Source: Phaeospirillum sp.
GTDB taxonomy: Bacteria; Pseudomonadota; Alphaproteobacteria; Rhodospirillales; Magnetospirillaceae
Length of the DNA stretch: 49,204 nucleotides
Reading direction: 5' to 3'
NCBI GenBank assembly: GCA_030824585.1
Contig: JAVBXM010000087.1
Span: 1 to 49,204, forward strand
Part shown: one piece after another, positions 17,661-25,395 of the stretch
Position numbering within the stretch: the first letter of the stretch is position 1
How the letters are laid out: every line of letters starts with the position of its first letter
Program-made: the position numbers and the translations under genes
The notes under the pieces: model-generated
The model's database searches: none
The model's input: only the letters and a program-made list of their open reading frames with translations
Told to the model about the DNA's origin: nothing

Positions 17661-17713
17661 ACACCGGCCCATTATCGGATGAATGCGGCGTTCAGCCGAA
17701 CCGGCTGAACACC
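17644..17713. repeat. two 22-nt direct repeats on convergent stop codons
   Basis: An identical 22-nt sequence (beginning TCAGCCGAACCGGCTGA) lies at 17644-17665 and 17692-17713, 48 nt apart. Each copy is a hairpin: 6-bp arms in the first, 8-bp arms (GTTCAGCC/GGCTGAAC) in the second, with a GAACC loop. The first copy contains the stop of the metallohydrolase gene, the second that of the AEC gene. It may act as a shared bidirectional terminator. Confidence 0.75.
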
Positions 17714-18615
17714 ACCGGCAGCCAGACCAGGGCGAACAGGGTGCTGGCCGCCACGGCGATGGCGGCGCGGTCGGGATGGATGTTGCGCAAGCTGGCGTGC
17801 ACCACGGTGACGGCGGCCAGGGGCACCAGGGACTCGATCAGCAGCACCTGGTGGCCGACCCGGCCGAAGATGTGCAGCCAGGCGCGGTCCAGCCAGATGA
17901 ACCCCAGGGCCAGGGCGGGCCACAGGCCGAACTTGACGGCGAAGGTGAGGGCGGTGAAACCCAGGTCGAGGCGCAGGCTCCTCACCTGGGCCAGCCCCAG
18001 CCCGACGATCATCATACCCACCGGCACGAAGCCGCCGGACAGGATGTCCACGGTCTGCGTCACCGCCGGCGGAACCTTGGTTCCGCTCAGGTTGAGCGCG
18101 GCCCCCAGCCAGCAGGCATGCAGGCCGGGATATTTCAGCACGCGCAGGACGGCTCTGCCCACCGAGGCCTCGGCGCGGGCCACGGTGTAAAAGCCCACCG
18201 AGTTTTCATAGGCGGTGGCGCCGAACGACACCATCACCACAGTGGGCAGGGCCTCGGGACCGACCAAAGCGAGGCAGGCGGGAATGCCGAAGAAGCCGGT
18301 ATTGCCGGTGCCGCCGGTGAAGGCGGCGATGCGCTCGCGCCCGTCCCGCCAGAAACGCCCCGCCGCCGGGGCGGTGAGCAGCGCCACGCCCGAGCACAGG
18401 CCGAACACCGCGAAGGGCAGCACCAGCAGGGCGCCTTTCAGATCGGCGGTGGCGAAGCCCTTGAACACCACGGCGGGCGACAGCACGAACAGGGCGAGGC
18501 GGCCGAGGTCCTGCCCCCGCACCTCGCCGAACCGGCCGAGCAGGAAGCCGATGCCGACCAGCAGGTAGAGCGGCACCAGCTTCATGGCCAGGGCGGTGTC
18601 GAAGGGCAGGGTCAT
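17692..18615 (-). CDS. AEC family transporter (auxin efflux carrier type)
   Basis: A 307-residue inner-membrane carrier with about ten helices arranged as two five-helix halves. Helix-breaking segments typical of the family are present (GGTGNTGFFGIPACLALVG in the first half; GGFVPVGMMIVGLGLAQV in the second). Bacterial AEC members move small organic acids such as malate or malonate; the substrate here is not known. The start codon overlaps the stop of the glycerate kinase gene by 4 nt, so the two are coupled and the carrier probably moves a compound related to glycerate. Confidence 0.87.
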   Translation of the reverse strand: MTLPFDTALAMKLVPLYLLVGIGFLLGRFGEVRGQDLGRLALFVLSPAVVFKGFATADLKGALLVLPFAVFGLCSGVALLTAPAAGRFWRDGRERIAAFTGGTGNTGFFGIPACLALVGPEALPTVVMVSFGATAYENSVGFYTVARAEASVGRAVLRVLKYPGLHACWLGAALNLSGTKVPPAVTQTVDILSGGFVPVGMMIVGLGLAQVRSLRLDLGFTALTFAVKFGLWPALALGFIWLDRAWLHIFGRVGHQVLLIESLVPLAAVTVVHASLRNIHPDRAAIAVAASTLFALVWLPVVFSRFG

Positions 18616-19847
18616 CGCACCAGGATCGCCCGGAAATCGTTGACGTTGGTCAGGGTCGGTCCACTCTTAACAAGATCGCCCAAGGCATTGAAAAGTCCGT
18701 ATGAATCATTGTCGGAAAGATAAGATTCCGGATGAAGTCCCAAGAGGCGGGCGCGCTCCAGCGTGTCGGGCGCGATGATGGCGCCGGCATTGTCCTCGGA
18801 GCCGTCGATGCCGTCGGTATCGCAGGCGATGGCCTCCACTCCGCCGCAATCCTTCAAGGCCAGGGCCAGGGCCAGGGCGAACTCGGCATTGGGGCCGCCC
18901 TTGCCTTGGCCCTTGATGGTGACGGTGGCCTCGCCGCCCGACAGGATCACCGCCGGGGCGGGGACCGGCTGCTGGTGGGCGCGGATGGACCGGACGATGC
19001 CGGCCATCACCTTGGCCATCTCGCGGGCCTCGCCCTCCAGCGCGTCGCCCAGCAACAGCGGCATGTAGCCGGCCCTTGCCGCCACCAGGGCGGCGGCTTC
19101 CAGCGAGCGCTGCGGCGTGGCGATCAGGTGGTAGTCGCCGTGGGGCAGGAGCTTGGGCGTCTCGGCCGCCGGATCGTTCAGGCGGGCGGCGATGGCAGGT
19201 CCCGGCTCGATGCCGTACTTGGCCAGCACGGCGCGGGCCTCGGCCAGGGTGGTGGGATCGGCCACCGTGGGGCCCGAGGCGATCACGGAAGGGTCGTCGC
19301 CGGGCACGTCGGAAATGGCCAGGGTCACCAGCCGGGCCGGGGCGGCCAGGGCGGCGAGGCGGCCGCCCTTCACCGCCGAAAGGTGCTTGCGCACGCAATT
19401 GATCTCGCCGATGGCGGCGCCAGAACGCAGCAGCGCTCCGGTCAGGGCCTGCTTCTCGGCCAGCGTGATGCCGGGGGCGGGGCGGGCCAGCAGGGCCGAG
19501 CCGCCGCCCGAGATCAGGCACAGCACCAGATCGTCGGCCCCCAATCCAGCCAGCAACTCGATCATGCGGCCGGCGGCGTTCTCTCCCGCCGCGTCGGGCA
19601 CCGGATGGGCTGCTTCCACCACTTCGATCCGCCGGGTGGGGACCGTGTGGCCGTAGCGGGTGACCACCAGCCCCGACAGCGGCCCGGACCAGTGGTCCTC
19701 GACGGCGCGGGCCATGGCGGCGGCGGCCTTGCCGGCGCCGATCACCAAGGTGCGGCCGGGTGGCGGGGCGGGCAAGGCGGGGGGCAGGCAGACCGACGGC
19801 CTGGCCGCCTCCACCGCCGCCTCGAACATGCGCCGCAGGATGCTCAT
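18612..19847 (-). CDS. glycerate 2-kinase (GckA/TtuD, MOFRL family)
   Basis: Cytosolic ATP-dependent kinase giving 2-phosphoglycerate from D-glycerate, which feeds lower glycolysis; in related bacteria it works in the serine cycle, glyoxylate/tartrate use or hydroxypyruvate salvage. The 411-residue length and motifs fit: VIGAGKAAAAMARA near the start, LISGGGSALL (about 112-121), and the C-terminal MOFRL domain with GGEATVTIKGQGKGGPNAEFAL and DTDGIDGSEDNAGA. GGGAGAG lies 6 nt before the ATG. It is first in a two-gene unit with the AEC transporter and divergent from the DapA-like aldolase across 62 nt. Confidence 0.9.
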   Translation of the reverse strand: MSILRRMFEAAVEAARPSVCLPPALPAPPPGRTLVIGAGKAAAAMARAVEDHWSGPLSGLVVTRYGHTVPTRRIEVVEAAHPVPDAAGENAAGRMIELLAGLGADDLVLCLISGGGSALLARPAPGITLAEKQALTGALLRSGAAIGEINCVRKHLSAVKGGRLAALAAPARLVTLAISDVPGDDPSVIASGPTVADPTTLAEARAVLAKYGIEPGPAIAARLNDPAAETPKLLPHGDYHLIATPQRSLEAAALVAARAGYMPLLLGDALEGEAREMAKVMAGIVRSIRAHQQPVPAPAVILSGGEATVTIKGQGKGGPNAEFALALALALKDCGGVEAIACDTDGIDGSEDNAGAIIAPDTLERARLLGLHPESYLSDNDSYGLFNALGDLVKSGPTLTNVNDFRAILVR

Positions 19848-19909
19848 CTCTGGACTCTCCCGCCCTTTGAAGGCTCAATGGTCACACCAGTAGACAGCGG
19901 AAATGGACC

Positions 19910-20812
19910 ATGAGCAATCCCGGCACGCTGGACGGCGTTCTCGCCCCCATCCTGACGCCCTTCACCAACACCCTGACGCCCCATGTGCCGTTGTTCGTGG
20001 CCCTGGCCCGCCACCTGATGGGCCAAGGCCTGGGTCTGGCGCCGTTCGGCACCACCAGCGAAGGCAATTCCCTGGCCGTGGCGGAAAAGGTGGAACTGCT
20101 GGATGCCCTGGCCAAGGCCGGCCTGGACATGGGCCGCATCATGCCGGGCACCGGATGCTGCGCCCTGCCGGACTCGGTGGAACTGTCCCTGCGCGCCGTC
20201 AAGCTGGGGTGCGGCGGCGTATTGATGCTGCCGCCGTTCTATTACAAGAATCCCAGCGAGGACGGGCTGTTCGCGTCCTTCGCCGAGGTGATCGAGCGGG
20301 TGGGGGACGCGCGCCTCCGGGTCTTTCTCTACCATTTCCCCCAGCAGAGCCAGATTCCCATCAGCCATGCCCTGATCGAGCGGCTGCTGGCCGCCTATCC
20401 CGCCACGGTGGTGGGGATCAAGGATTCATCGGGCGATCTCGCCAATATGGAAAGCATGTGCGGGGCGTTTCCCGGCTTCAAGGTCTTCGCCGGCACCGAA
20501 CGGCTGATTCTGCCGGTGATGCGGGCCGGCGGGACGGGCTGCATCAGCGCCAACGCCAACATCCACGGCCCGGCCATGCTGGAGCTGTGGCGGCGATGGA
20601 GGGAGCCCGGGGCCGAGGCCTTGCAGACCAAACTGGAAGGCTTCCGCGCCATCATGGAGGGCCTGCCGCTGATCGCCGCCTTGAAGGCGCTGACTGCGCG
20701 GCGTACCGGCGATTACGGCTGGCGGCGGGTGCGCCCGCCGCTGGTGGCCCTGCCGCCCGAGGCGGAGATCGAACTGGTCGAGCGGCTGGAGAAGGCCGGG
20801 ATCGCTATTTAA
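19910..20812 (+). CDS. DapA-family pyruvate-dependent aldolase
   Basis: A 300-residue TIM-barrel lyase of the dihydrodipicolinate synthase / N-acetylneuraminate lyase superfamily. The Schiff-base lysine is Lys171 (VVGIKDSSGD), the catalytic tyrosine Tyr141 (LYHFPQ), and the pyruvate-binding loop GTTSE (47-51) replaces the usual GTTGE. The arginine that follows the tyrosine in true DapA (GRT) is missing, replaced by QQS. It is therefore unlikely to be the lysine-pathway enzyme and more likely splits or builds a 2-keto-3-deoxy acid. Divergence from glycerate kinase suggests a pathway that ends in glycerate. The 3' end carries an 18-bp tandem repeat. Confidence 0.85.
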   Translation: MSNPGTLDGVLAPILTPFTNTLTPHVPLFVALARHLMGQGLGLAPFGTTSEGNSLAVAEKVELLDALAKAGLDMGRIMPGTGCCALPDSVELSLRAVKLGCGGVLMLPPFYYKNPSEDGLFASFAEVIERVGDARLRVFLYHFPQQSQIPISHALIERLLAAYPATVVGIKDSSGDLANMESMCGAFPGFKVFAGTERLILPVMRAGGTGCISANANIHGPAMLELWRRWREPGAEALQTKLEGFRAIMEGLPLIAALKALTARRTGDYGWRRVRPPLVALPPEAEIELVERLEKAGIAI

Positions 20813-20848
20813 GCCGGGATCGCTATTTAAGCCGGGATCGCTATTTAA
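20795..20848. repeat. three perfect 18-bp tandem repeats across convergent stops
   Basis: GCCGGGATCGCTATTTAA occurs three times head to tail (20795-20812, 20813-20830, 20831-20848). The first copy encodes the last residues and TAA of the aldolase; the third contains the TAG of the solute-binding protein on the other strand. Eighteen is a multiple of three, so each copy supplies another in-frame stop to both genes. Replication slippage is the likely origin. Confidence 0.95.
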
Positions 20849-21641
20849 GATCGACGATGGCTTCCAGGCCGTTGGCCTTGGCGGCAGCCAGCAATCGGCC
20901 GTCCACCTTGGTCCGCGCCACGAAGGAATCCGCCGTTTCCAGCCATTCCCCGTCCCCCGGCGCCAGGGCGTAGGCATAGGAACTGGGGGCCAGCGGCGCG
21001 GGCGGGGTCAGCAGCTTGGCCCAGTCGTGGCGGGCCAGCATCTTGCGGCTGAAGGGATAATCGGTGACGAACAGGTCGGCGCGGCCGCTCATCACCTCCT
21101 GCTCGCGGGCCTCGGGCGTGGCGACCTCCAGCAGGCGGGCCTGCTTCAGTTCAGCCTTCATCACGTCCACCATGAAGGTCCCGGCGGCGGCGGCGACCAC
21201 CACGCCCTCGCGGTCGATGTCCTGCCATTCCTTGACCACCGGATGGGTCTTGGTGGTGATGGCGAAGATGCCGCTGCGCAGGTGGGGGCGGGTGAAGGCC
21301 AGCTTCTCCTGGCGCGGCGGAGTGATGGCGACCGCATGCATGGAAATGTCGCACTTGTCCGACAGCAGGTCGTCGATCATGGTCTTGAACGAGGAATCCA
21401 CGAAGCGCACCTGTACGCCGAGGTCCTTGGCCAGTTCGTGGGCCATGTCGATATCGAGGCCTTCCAGCTTGCCGGTGCGGGTATTGCGGTATGAGATGGA
21501 GTAATAATCGGGCCAGATGCATACCCTGATCTCGCCGTTCTGGCGGATTTTCGCGAGCTTTCCGCCGGCGGCGGCGGCCACGGCCTCGCTTCCCAGAAAC
21601 AGCAGGGAGGCGGTGACGACAAGGCGGGCCAATCTATGCAT
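20841..21641 (-). CDS. amino-acid-type ABC transporter solute-binding protein
   Basis: Periplasmic binding protein of 266 residues, family 3 (SBP_bac_3). A signal peptide (about 1-23, ending AVA) precedes GEIRVCIWPDYYSISYRN, then GLDIDMAHELAKDLGVQVRFVDSSFKTMIDDLLSDKCDISM, a typical ligand-domain signature. No permease or ATPase gene is nearby, so it may be an orphan, or act as a sensor partner for the divergent kinase 45 nt away. A strong GGAGG ribosome site lies 6 nt before the ATG. Confidence 0.85.
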   Translation of the reverse strand: MHRLARLVVTASLLFLGSEAVAAAAGGKLAKIRQNGEIRVCIWPDYYSISYRNTRTGKLEGLDIDMAHELAKDLGVQVRFVDSSFKTMIDDLLSDKCDISMHAVAITPPRQEKLAFTRPHLRSGIFAITTKTHPVVKEWQDIDREGVVVAAAAGTFMVDVMKAELKQARLLEVATPEAREQEVMSGRADLFVTDYPFSRKMLARHDWAKLLTPPAPLAPSSYAYALAPGDGEWLETADSFVARTKVDGRLLAAAKANGLEAIVDLK

Positions 21642-21654
21642 TTTTGTCCTCCAG

Positions 21655-21666
21655 ATACGGACGTAT
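21655..21666. promoter_or_regulatory. short palindrome in divergent promoter
   Basis: ATACGGACGTAT (5-bp arms, 2-nt centre) lies in the 45-nt gap between the solute-binding protein and the LOV-like kinase. So short a gap means both promoters overlap; this could be a shared operator. Weak evidence. Confidence 0.25.
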
Positions 21667-21686
21667 TATGCTATTTCACCTAGGCT

Positions 21687-23825
21687 ATGCAAGTTAACCC
21701 GAAAGAATCCACGGAATCCGCGTCGGCCAGCGCCCCGGTGGTCTTGGGCAGCGTGAGGGTCCAGCCGCTATTTTCCCGGCGGCTGATCGGCACGGTGGTG
21801 GTGCTCGGGGTGGGGATGGCCTTGCTGGTGGCCATCGCCACCACGCTTGGCCTGTGGGCGGGCCGGCAGGAGGCGATCAGCGGCGCCGAGGCGGTGACCC
21901 GCAATCTGGCGCGCAGCCTGACCGAGTCGGTGGAGCGTTCCATCAATTCCATGGACATTACCCTGGCCTCGGTCGCCGATCTGGCGGCGGAGCAGGGGAT
22001 GGCGGCGCCGCGTCCCGATTTGCGGGCGTTGGTGGCCCAGCGCCTGACCTTCATCCCCTATCTGCGGCAGGTTCTGGTGGTGCGGGCGGACGGAGCGGTG
22101 CTGTTCGATTCCGCCAATCAGGCCGAGGGACGCTCCCTCGATCTTGCCAGCCTGCTGGCCGAGCATGCGCGCCTGCCGCGTCCGCTGGTGATCGGCGTTC
22201 CGGTGGACGGGCGCTTCATCGGCGCGGGCGGGCGGGGGTTCGGCCACAAGACCATTCCCATCAGCCGGGCCATCCGCTCCGCCGGCGGCGAGGTTCTCGG
22301 ACTGGTGATCGGCGCGGTCAATCCCGAGTACTTCGTCGCCAGTTTCCAGGGGATCGAGGCCGAATCGGGGGCCCATGCCCATCTCTGGCGCTTCGACGGG
22401 CTGATGCTGGCGGGAGCGGGCGGCCTCAACGACCCCCATCAGGGCCGGGGGTGGGAGGAACCGCTGTTCTCCCGCTACCTGACGGAGTCCGAGATGGGGA
22501 CCTTCCTGGGGCCGGGCGGCGATGGGATGACGTGGATCACCAGCTACCGCACCACCCTGTCCTGGCCGCTGGTGGTCAGCGTCGGCATCTCCCTCGATAC
22601 GGCCCTGGAAAGCTGGCGGCACAGCGTCGAGCTGATCGCCTGGCCGGTGGCGGTGGTGACGCTGATCGTGCTGGGCCTGACCGCCGCCATGGCCGCCATG
22701 CTGCGCCATCGCGGGCGCGACGAGGCGCGGCTGCGGCTGTCCGACATGGTGCTGTCCAACGTCTCCAACGGCGTGACCATCGCCGAGGCGGGGGCCAAGG
22801 ACCTGCCGCTCATCTACGTCAACCCGGCTTTCGAGCGCATCACCGGCTATACCGCCCAGAGCGCGCTGGGACGCAATGCCCGCTTCCTGCACGAATTCGA
22901 CCCGGCGCAGGAGGGGCTGGACGAGATTCGCGCCGCCCTGGCCGCGGGAAGGCCGGTTTCCGTGGAGTTGCGCAACCAGCGGGCCGACGGCAGCCTGTTC
23001 TGGAACCATCTGTCGCTGTCGCCGGTACGCGGTGCCAACGGCGCGGTGACCCATTGGGTGGGGGTGCAAAGCGACATCACCCAGCAGGAAGAAGCCCGCG
23101 CCGCCCTGGCCAAGGCCTATGACGACGTGGCCCATTACAGCGAGGACCTGGAGCGTTTCTCCTTCGTGCTGGCCCATCACCTGCAGGAGCCGGCCCGCCA
23201 GATGCGGCTGCAGGCCCAGGTCCTGCTCCAGCGCATGGAGGACCACCCCGAATCCGGCGCCCAGCAGCCGGCCCAACTGATCATTGATGCCGCCAAGCGG
23301 CTGGTCGAGATGCTGCGCGACGTCCAGGCCTATCTCGCCATCGAGCGCCAGCCGGTGACCGGCGGCACCGCCTCGTCGGAATCGGCGCTGGGCGCCGCCG
23401 TCAACCGTTTCGTCAACCCCGAGGTCATGGGACCGGTGGAGGTGGTCAGGGGATTGCTGCCCCGGGCCGGCATTCCCCAGAAGCATCTGGACGATCTGTT
23501 CGAAATCCTGATCGAGAATGCCGTGCGTTTCCGCCATTCCCAGCGGCCCCTCCGGCTGTGGGTCGGGGCCGAGCACCATGCCGACGGCTGGCTGTTCCGG
23601 GTCGAGGACAACGGCATCGGCATCGATTCGGGCTATCACGAACGGGTCTTCGTGGCGCTGGAGCGCCTGCATTCCGGGACCGCCTATGGCGGCACCGGCA
23701 TCGGCCTCGCCATCGCCCGCAAGATCGTCGAGGCGGCGGGCGGGCGCATCTGGGTGGAATCCGACGGAAGCAGCGGCAGCGCCTTCCTCTTCACCCTGCC
23801 CATGACGCCGGGCGGCGTGGTCTGA
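21687..23825 (+). CDS. membrane sensor kinase with cysteine-less LOV-like PAS
   Basis: A 712-residue histidine kinase. Transmembrane helices at about 31-58 and 310-335 enclose a periplasmic Cache-like sensor (about 60-305). The PAS domain (about 350-470) follows the LOV pattern closely: NPAFERITGY, GRNARFL, then a FWN segment and VGVQSDIT. The photoactive cysteine of GRNCRFLQ is Ala398 and the following Gln is His. HisKA is of the phytochrome-kinase type with His497 (LAHHLQEP), followed by HATPase_c with DNGIGI and GTGIGL. Whether it binds flavin is not shown by sequence. It is divergent from a solute-binding protein; no response regulator is adjacent. Confidence 0.88.
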   Translation: MQVNPKESTESASASAPVVLGSVRVQPLFSRRLIGTVVVLGVGMALLVAIATTLGLWAGRQEAISGAEAVTRNLARSLTESVERSINSMDITLASVADLAAEQGMAAPRPDLRALVAQRLTFIPYLRQVLVVRADGAVLFDSANQAEGRSLDLASLLAEHARLPRPLVIGVPVDGRFIGAGGRGFGHKTIPISRAIRSAGGEVLGLVIGAVNPEYFVASFQGIEAESGAHAHLWRFDGLMLAGAGGLNDPHQGRGWEEPLFSRYLTESEMGTFLGPGGDGMTWITSYRTTLSWPLVVSVGISLDTALESWRHSVELIAWPVAVVTLIVLGLTAAMAAMLRHRGRDEARLRLSDMVLSNVSNGVTIAEAGAKDLPLIYVNPAFERITGYTAQSALGRNARFLHEFDPAQEGLDEIRAALAAGRPVSVELRNQRADGSLFWNHLSLSPVRGANGAVTHWVGVQSDITQQEEARAALAKAYDDVAHYSEDLERFSFVLAHHLQEPARQMRLQAQVLLQRMEDHPESGAQQPAQLIIDAAKRLVEMLRDVQAYLAIERQPVTGGTASSESALGAAVNRFVNPEVMGPVEVVRGLLPRAGIPQKHLDDLFEILIENAVRFRHSQRPLRLWVGAEHHADGWLFRVEDNGIGIDSGYHERVFVALERLHSGTAYGGTGIGLAIARKIVEAAGGRIWVESDGSSGSAFLFTLPMTPGGVV

Positions 23826-23827
23826 CA

Positions 23828-23965
23828 CCAAATCCCGATGAGGAGGACTTATCGGGATTTGGTTAGGCCCGAAGGGCCGCGCGCCTTATGGCGCGGGAGG
23901 CAAGGGCGCTCGCGCCCGCCCGCCGCTTGAGGGCGGTCCCGGTGATCGGTTGCGGTCACCGGGAC
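23828..23965. repeat. hairpin array between convergent genes
   Basis: At least five stem-loops are packed into 138 nt: a 12-bp stem (23828-23839/23851-23862), GGCCC-GAA-GGGCC (23866-23878), CGCGCC-TTAT-GGCGCG (23880-23895), GGGCGC-TC-GCGCCC (23904-23917) and a 10-bp stem (23936-23945/23956-23965). The first probably terminates the kinase transcript and the last the radical SAM transcript; the middle ones are unexplained. Confidence 0.7.
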
Positions 23966-23989
23966 ATGGTATGAGTCTTAGCCTTAGCC

Positions 23990-25303
23990 TTACCCGAAGG
24001 GGTCGTCGCACTTGCCGCACATGGGCACGTGGCGGACGTCGCCCTGGCGGAAGGCTTCCAGGATGCCGCCATAGGCGGCACTGCGGCGGATGTCGCCCAG
24101 GCCCTGCTCCATGATGTTGCCGATCTTCAGCTGGGCATTGGAATCGTAGCAGCCGCAGGCGGTCACCGTGCCGTCGCAGAACACGCCGACCGCCTTGAGG
24201 AACAGGCGGCACGGCATCGGCCGGTGGTGGTCGATGTCCTTCAGCGACCAGATGCCGTGGCGCTCGCTCCGGGTGCCGCACTGGACCGAGCCGCCGAAAT
24301 TGTTGGCGGGCACCGTCCACACGTCGGTGACGCCGTGGGTGGCGAGGAAGGCCTTGGTCTTGCGCAGGTTGTCCTGCCACTCGCCCAGCGCCACCGCCTT
24401 GACGGCGAAGCGGGTGGAGGTGCCCTTCAAGGCCTTGTGGATGGCCTTGAGGTTGGCCAGGGTGCGCTCGAACTTCGAGCCCACATAGACGCTCTCATAG
24501 CTTTCGGCGTCCCAGCCGGCGAAGGAGAATTGCAGGTAGGCCAACCCCACCTTGGCCAGGCGGGCGATCTTGTCGGGGGTGAACGGGGTGCCATTGGTGA
24601 CGATGCCCACCTGGAAGCCCTCGGCCACGGCGTGCTCCAGCATCTCGAAGACGCGGGGGTGCAGGAACGGTTCGCCCTGGCCGGCCAGGATGTGCATGGT
24701 CTTGATGCCGCACGCCTTGCCCTCGGCGATCACCCGCTCGAAGACGTCGTCCTCCATGAAGCCGGAATTGTCCTTCCAGATCTCCCAGCCGCACATGGTG
24801 CAGCGCAGGTTGCAGCGGCGGCTGAGCTGGACGTAAAGCTCGTAGGGCACCAGTTGGCGCCGCTCGGCCGGGGCGATGATCAGGGCGCGGGCCTTGGCCA
24901 GATGGGCGGCGGCGGCCTCGGTCCGCCCGGCCTCCTCCAGGGCGATGCCCAGCAGGTACTGGATGCGGCCCGATTGCGGCTGAACCCCCGCCGCCGGTTC
25001 CAGCAGCGTCAGCGCCTCGGCGGCGCGGCCCTGTTCCACCAGGGAGCCGGCCAGCCCCACCATGGTGTCGAGATGGCCGGGAATGGCCGCCAGCACCCGG
25101 CGGAACAGGATCTCCGCCTCGGCGGCGCGCCGGCAGGCCAGCAGCAACCCGGCCCGGCGGTAGTCGCATTCCAGGTGGCCGTCGGCCTTCGCCAGGGCGG
25201 CGACGGCTTCTTCCAGCAATTGCCCCTCGGCCAGACGCAGGGCCTCGGCCAGGATGCGGATGGGGTCGACGGGCTTGGTCTTCTTCTTCGTCATAGGCTT
25301 CAT
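23990..25303 (-). CDS. TPR - radical SAM - SPASM protein
   Basis: A 437-residue protein. Residues about 12-145 form TPR-like helical repeats (ILFRRVLAAIPGHLDTMVGLAGSLVEQGRAAEALTLLEPA). The radical SAM domain begins at about 155 with the cluster motif Cys164-Cys168-Cys171 (CNLRCTMC) and a GGE-like AGQGEPFLHP. The C-terminal SPASM-like part has CRLF, CDGTVTACGCYDS and CGKC cysteines for auxiliary clusters. Such enzymes modify peptides or proteins, or act in cofactor formation. No precursor peptide is visible nearby. Start ambiguous: ATG 25303 or 25294, neither with a strong ribosome site. It is divergent from the hybrid kinase. Confidence 0.85.
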   Translation of the reverse strand: MKPMTKKKTKPVDPIRILAEALRLAEGQLLEEAVAALAKADGHLECDYRRAGLLLACRRAAEAEILFRRVLAAIPGHLDTMVGLAGSLVEQGRAAEALTLLEPAAGVQPQSGRIQYLLGIALEEAGRTEAAAAHLAKARALIIAPAERRQLVPYELYVQLSRRCNLRCTMCGWEIWKDNSGFMEDDVFERVIAEGKACGIKTMHILAGQGEPFLHPRVFEMLEHAVAEGFQVGIVTNGTPFTPDKIARLAKVGLAYLQFSFAGWDAESYESVYVGSKFERTLANLKAIHKALKGTSTRFAVKAVALGEWQDNLRKTKAFLATHGVTDVWTVPANNFGGSVQCGTRSERHGIWSLKDIDHHRPMPCRLFLKAVGVFCDGTVTACGCYDSNAQLKIGNIMEQGLGDIRRSAAYGGILEAFRQGDVRHVPMCGKCDDPFG

Positions 25304-25395
25304 GGATCGGGAGACTAACACCGGCGGGTCTTGGCTTTCCATGGCGGTGTTGTCTGGGGCATTATGCCGTCGGGGCCAGCAGGGGAGAACGGCAA

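Noticed and set aside
19910-20812. True dihydrodipicolinate synthase (dapA)
   Set aside because: The arginine after the catalytic tyrosine is missing and the context is not lysine synthesis.
20795-20848. Possible CRISPR or attachment site
   Set aside because: Copies are contiguous with no spacers, and no cas, integrase or tRNA gene is near; slippage explains it.
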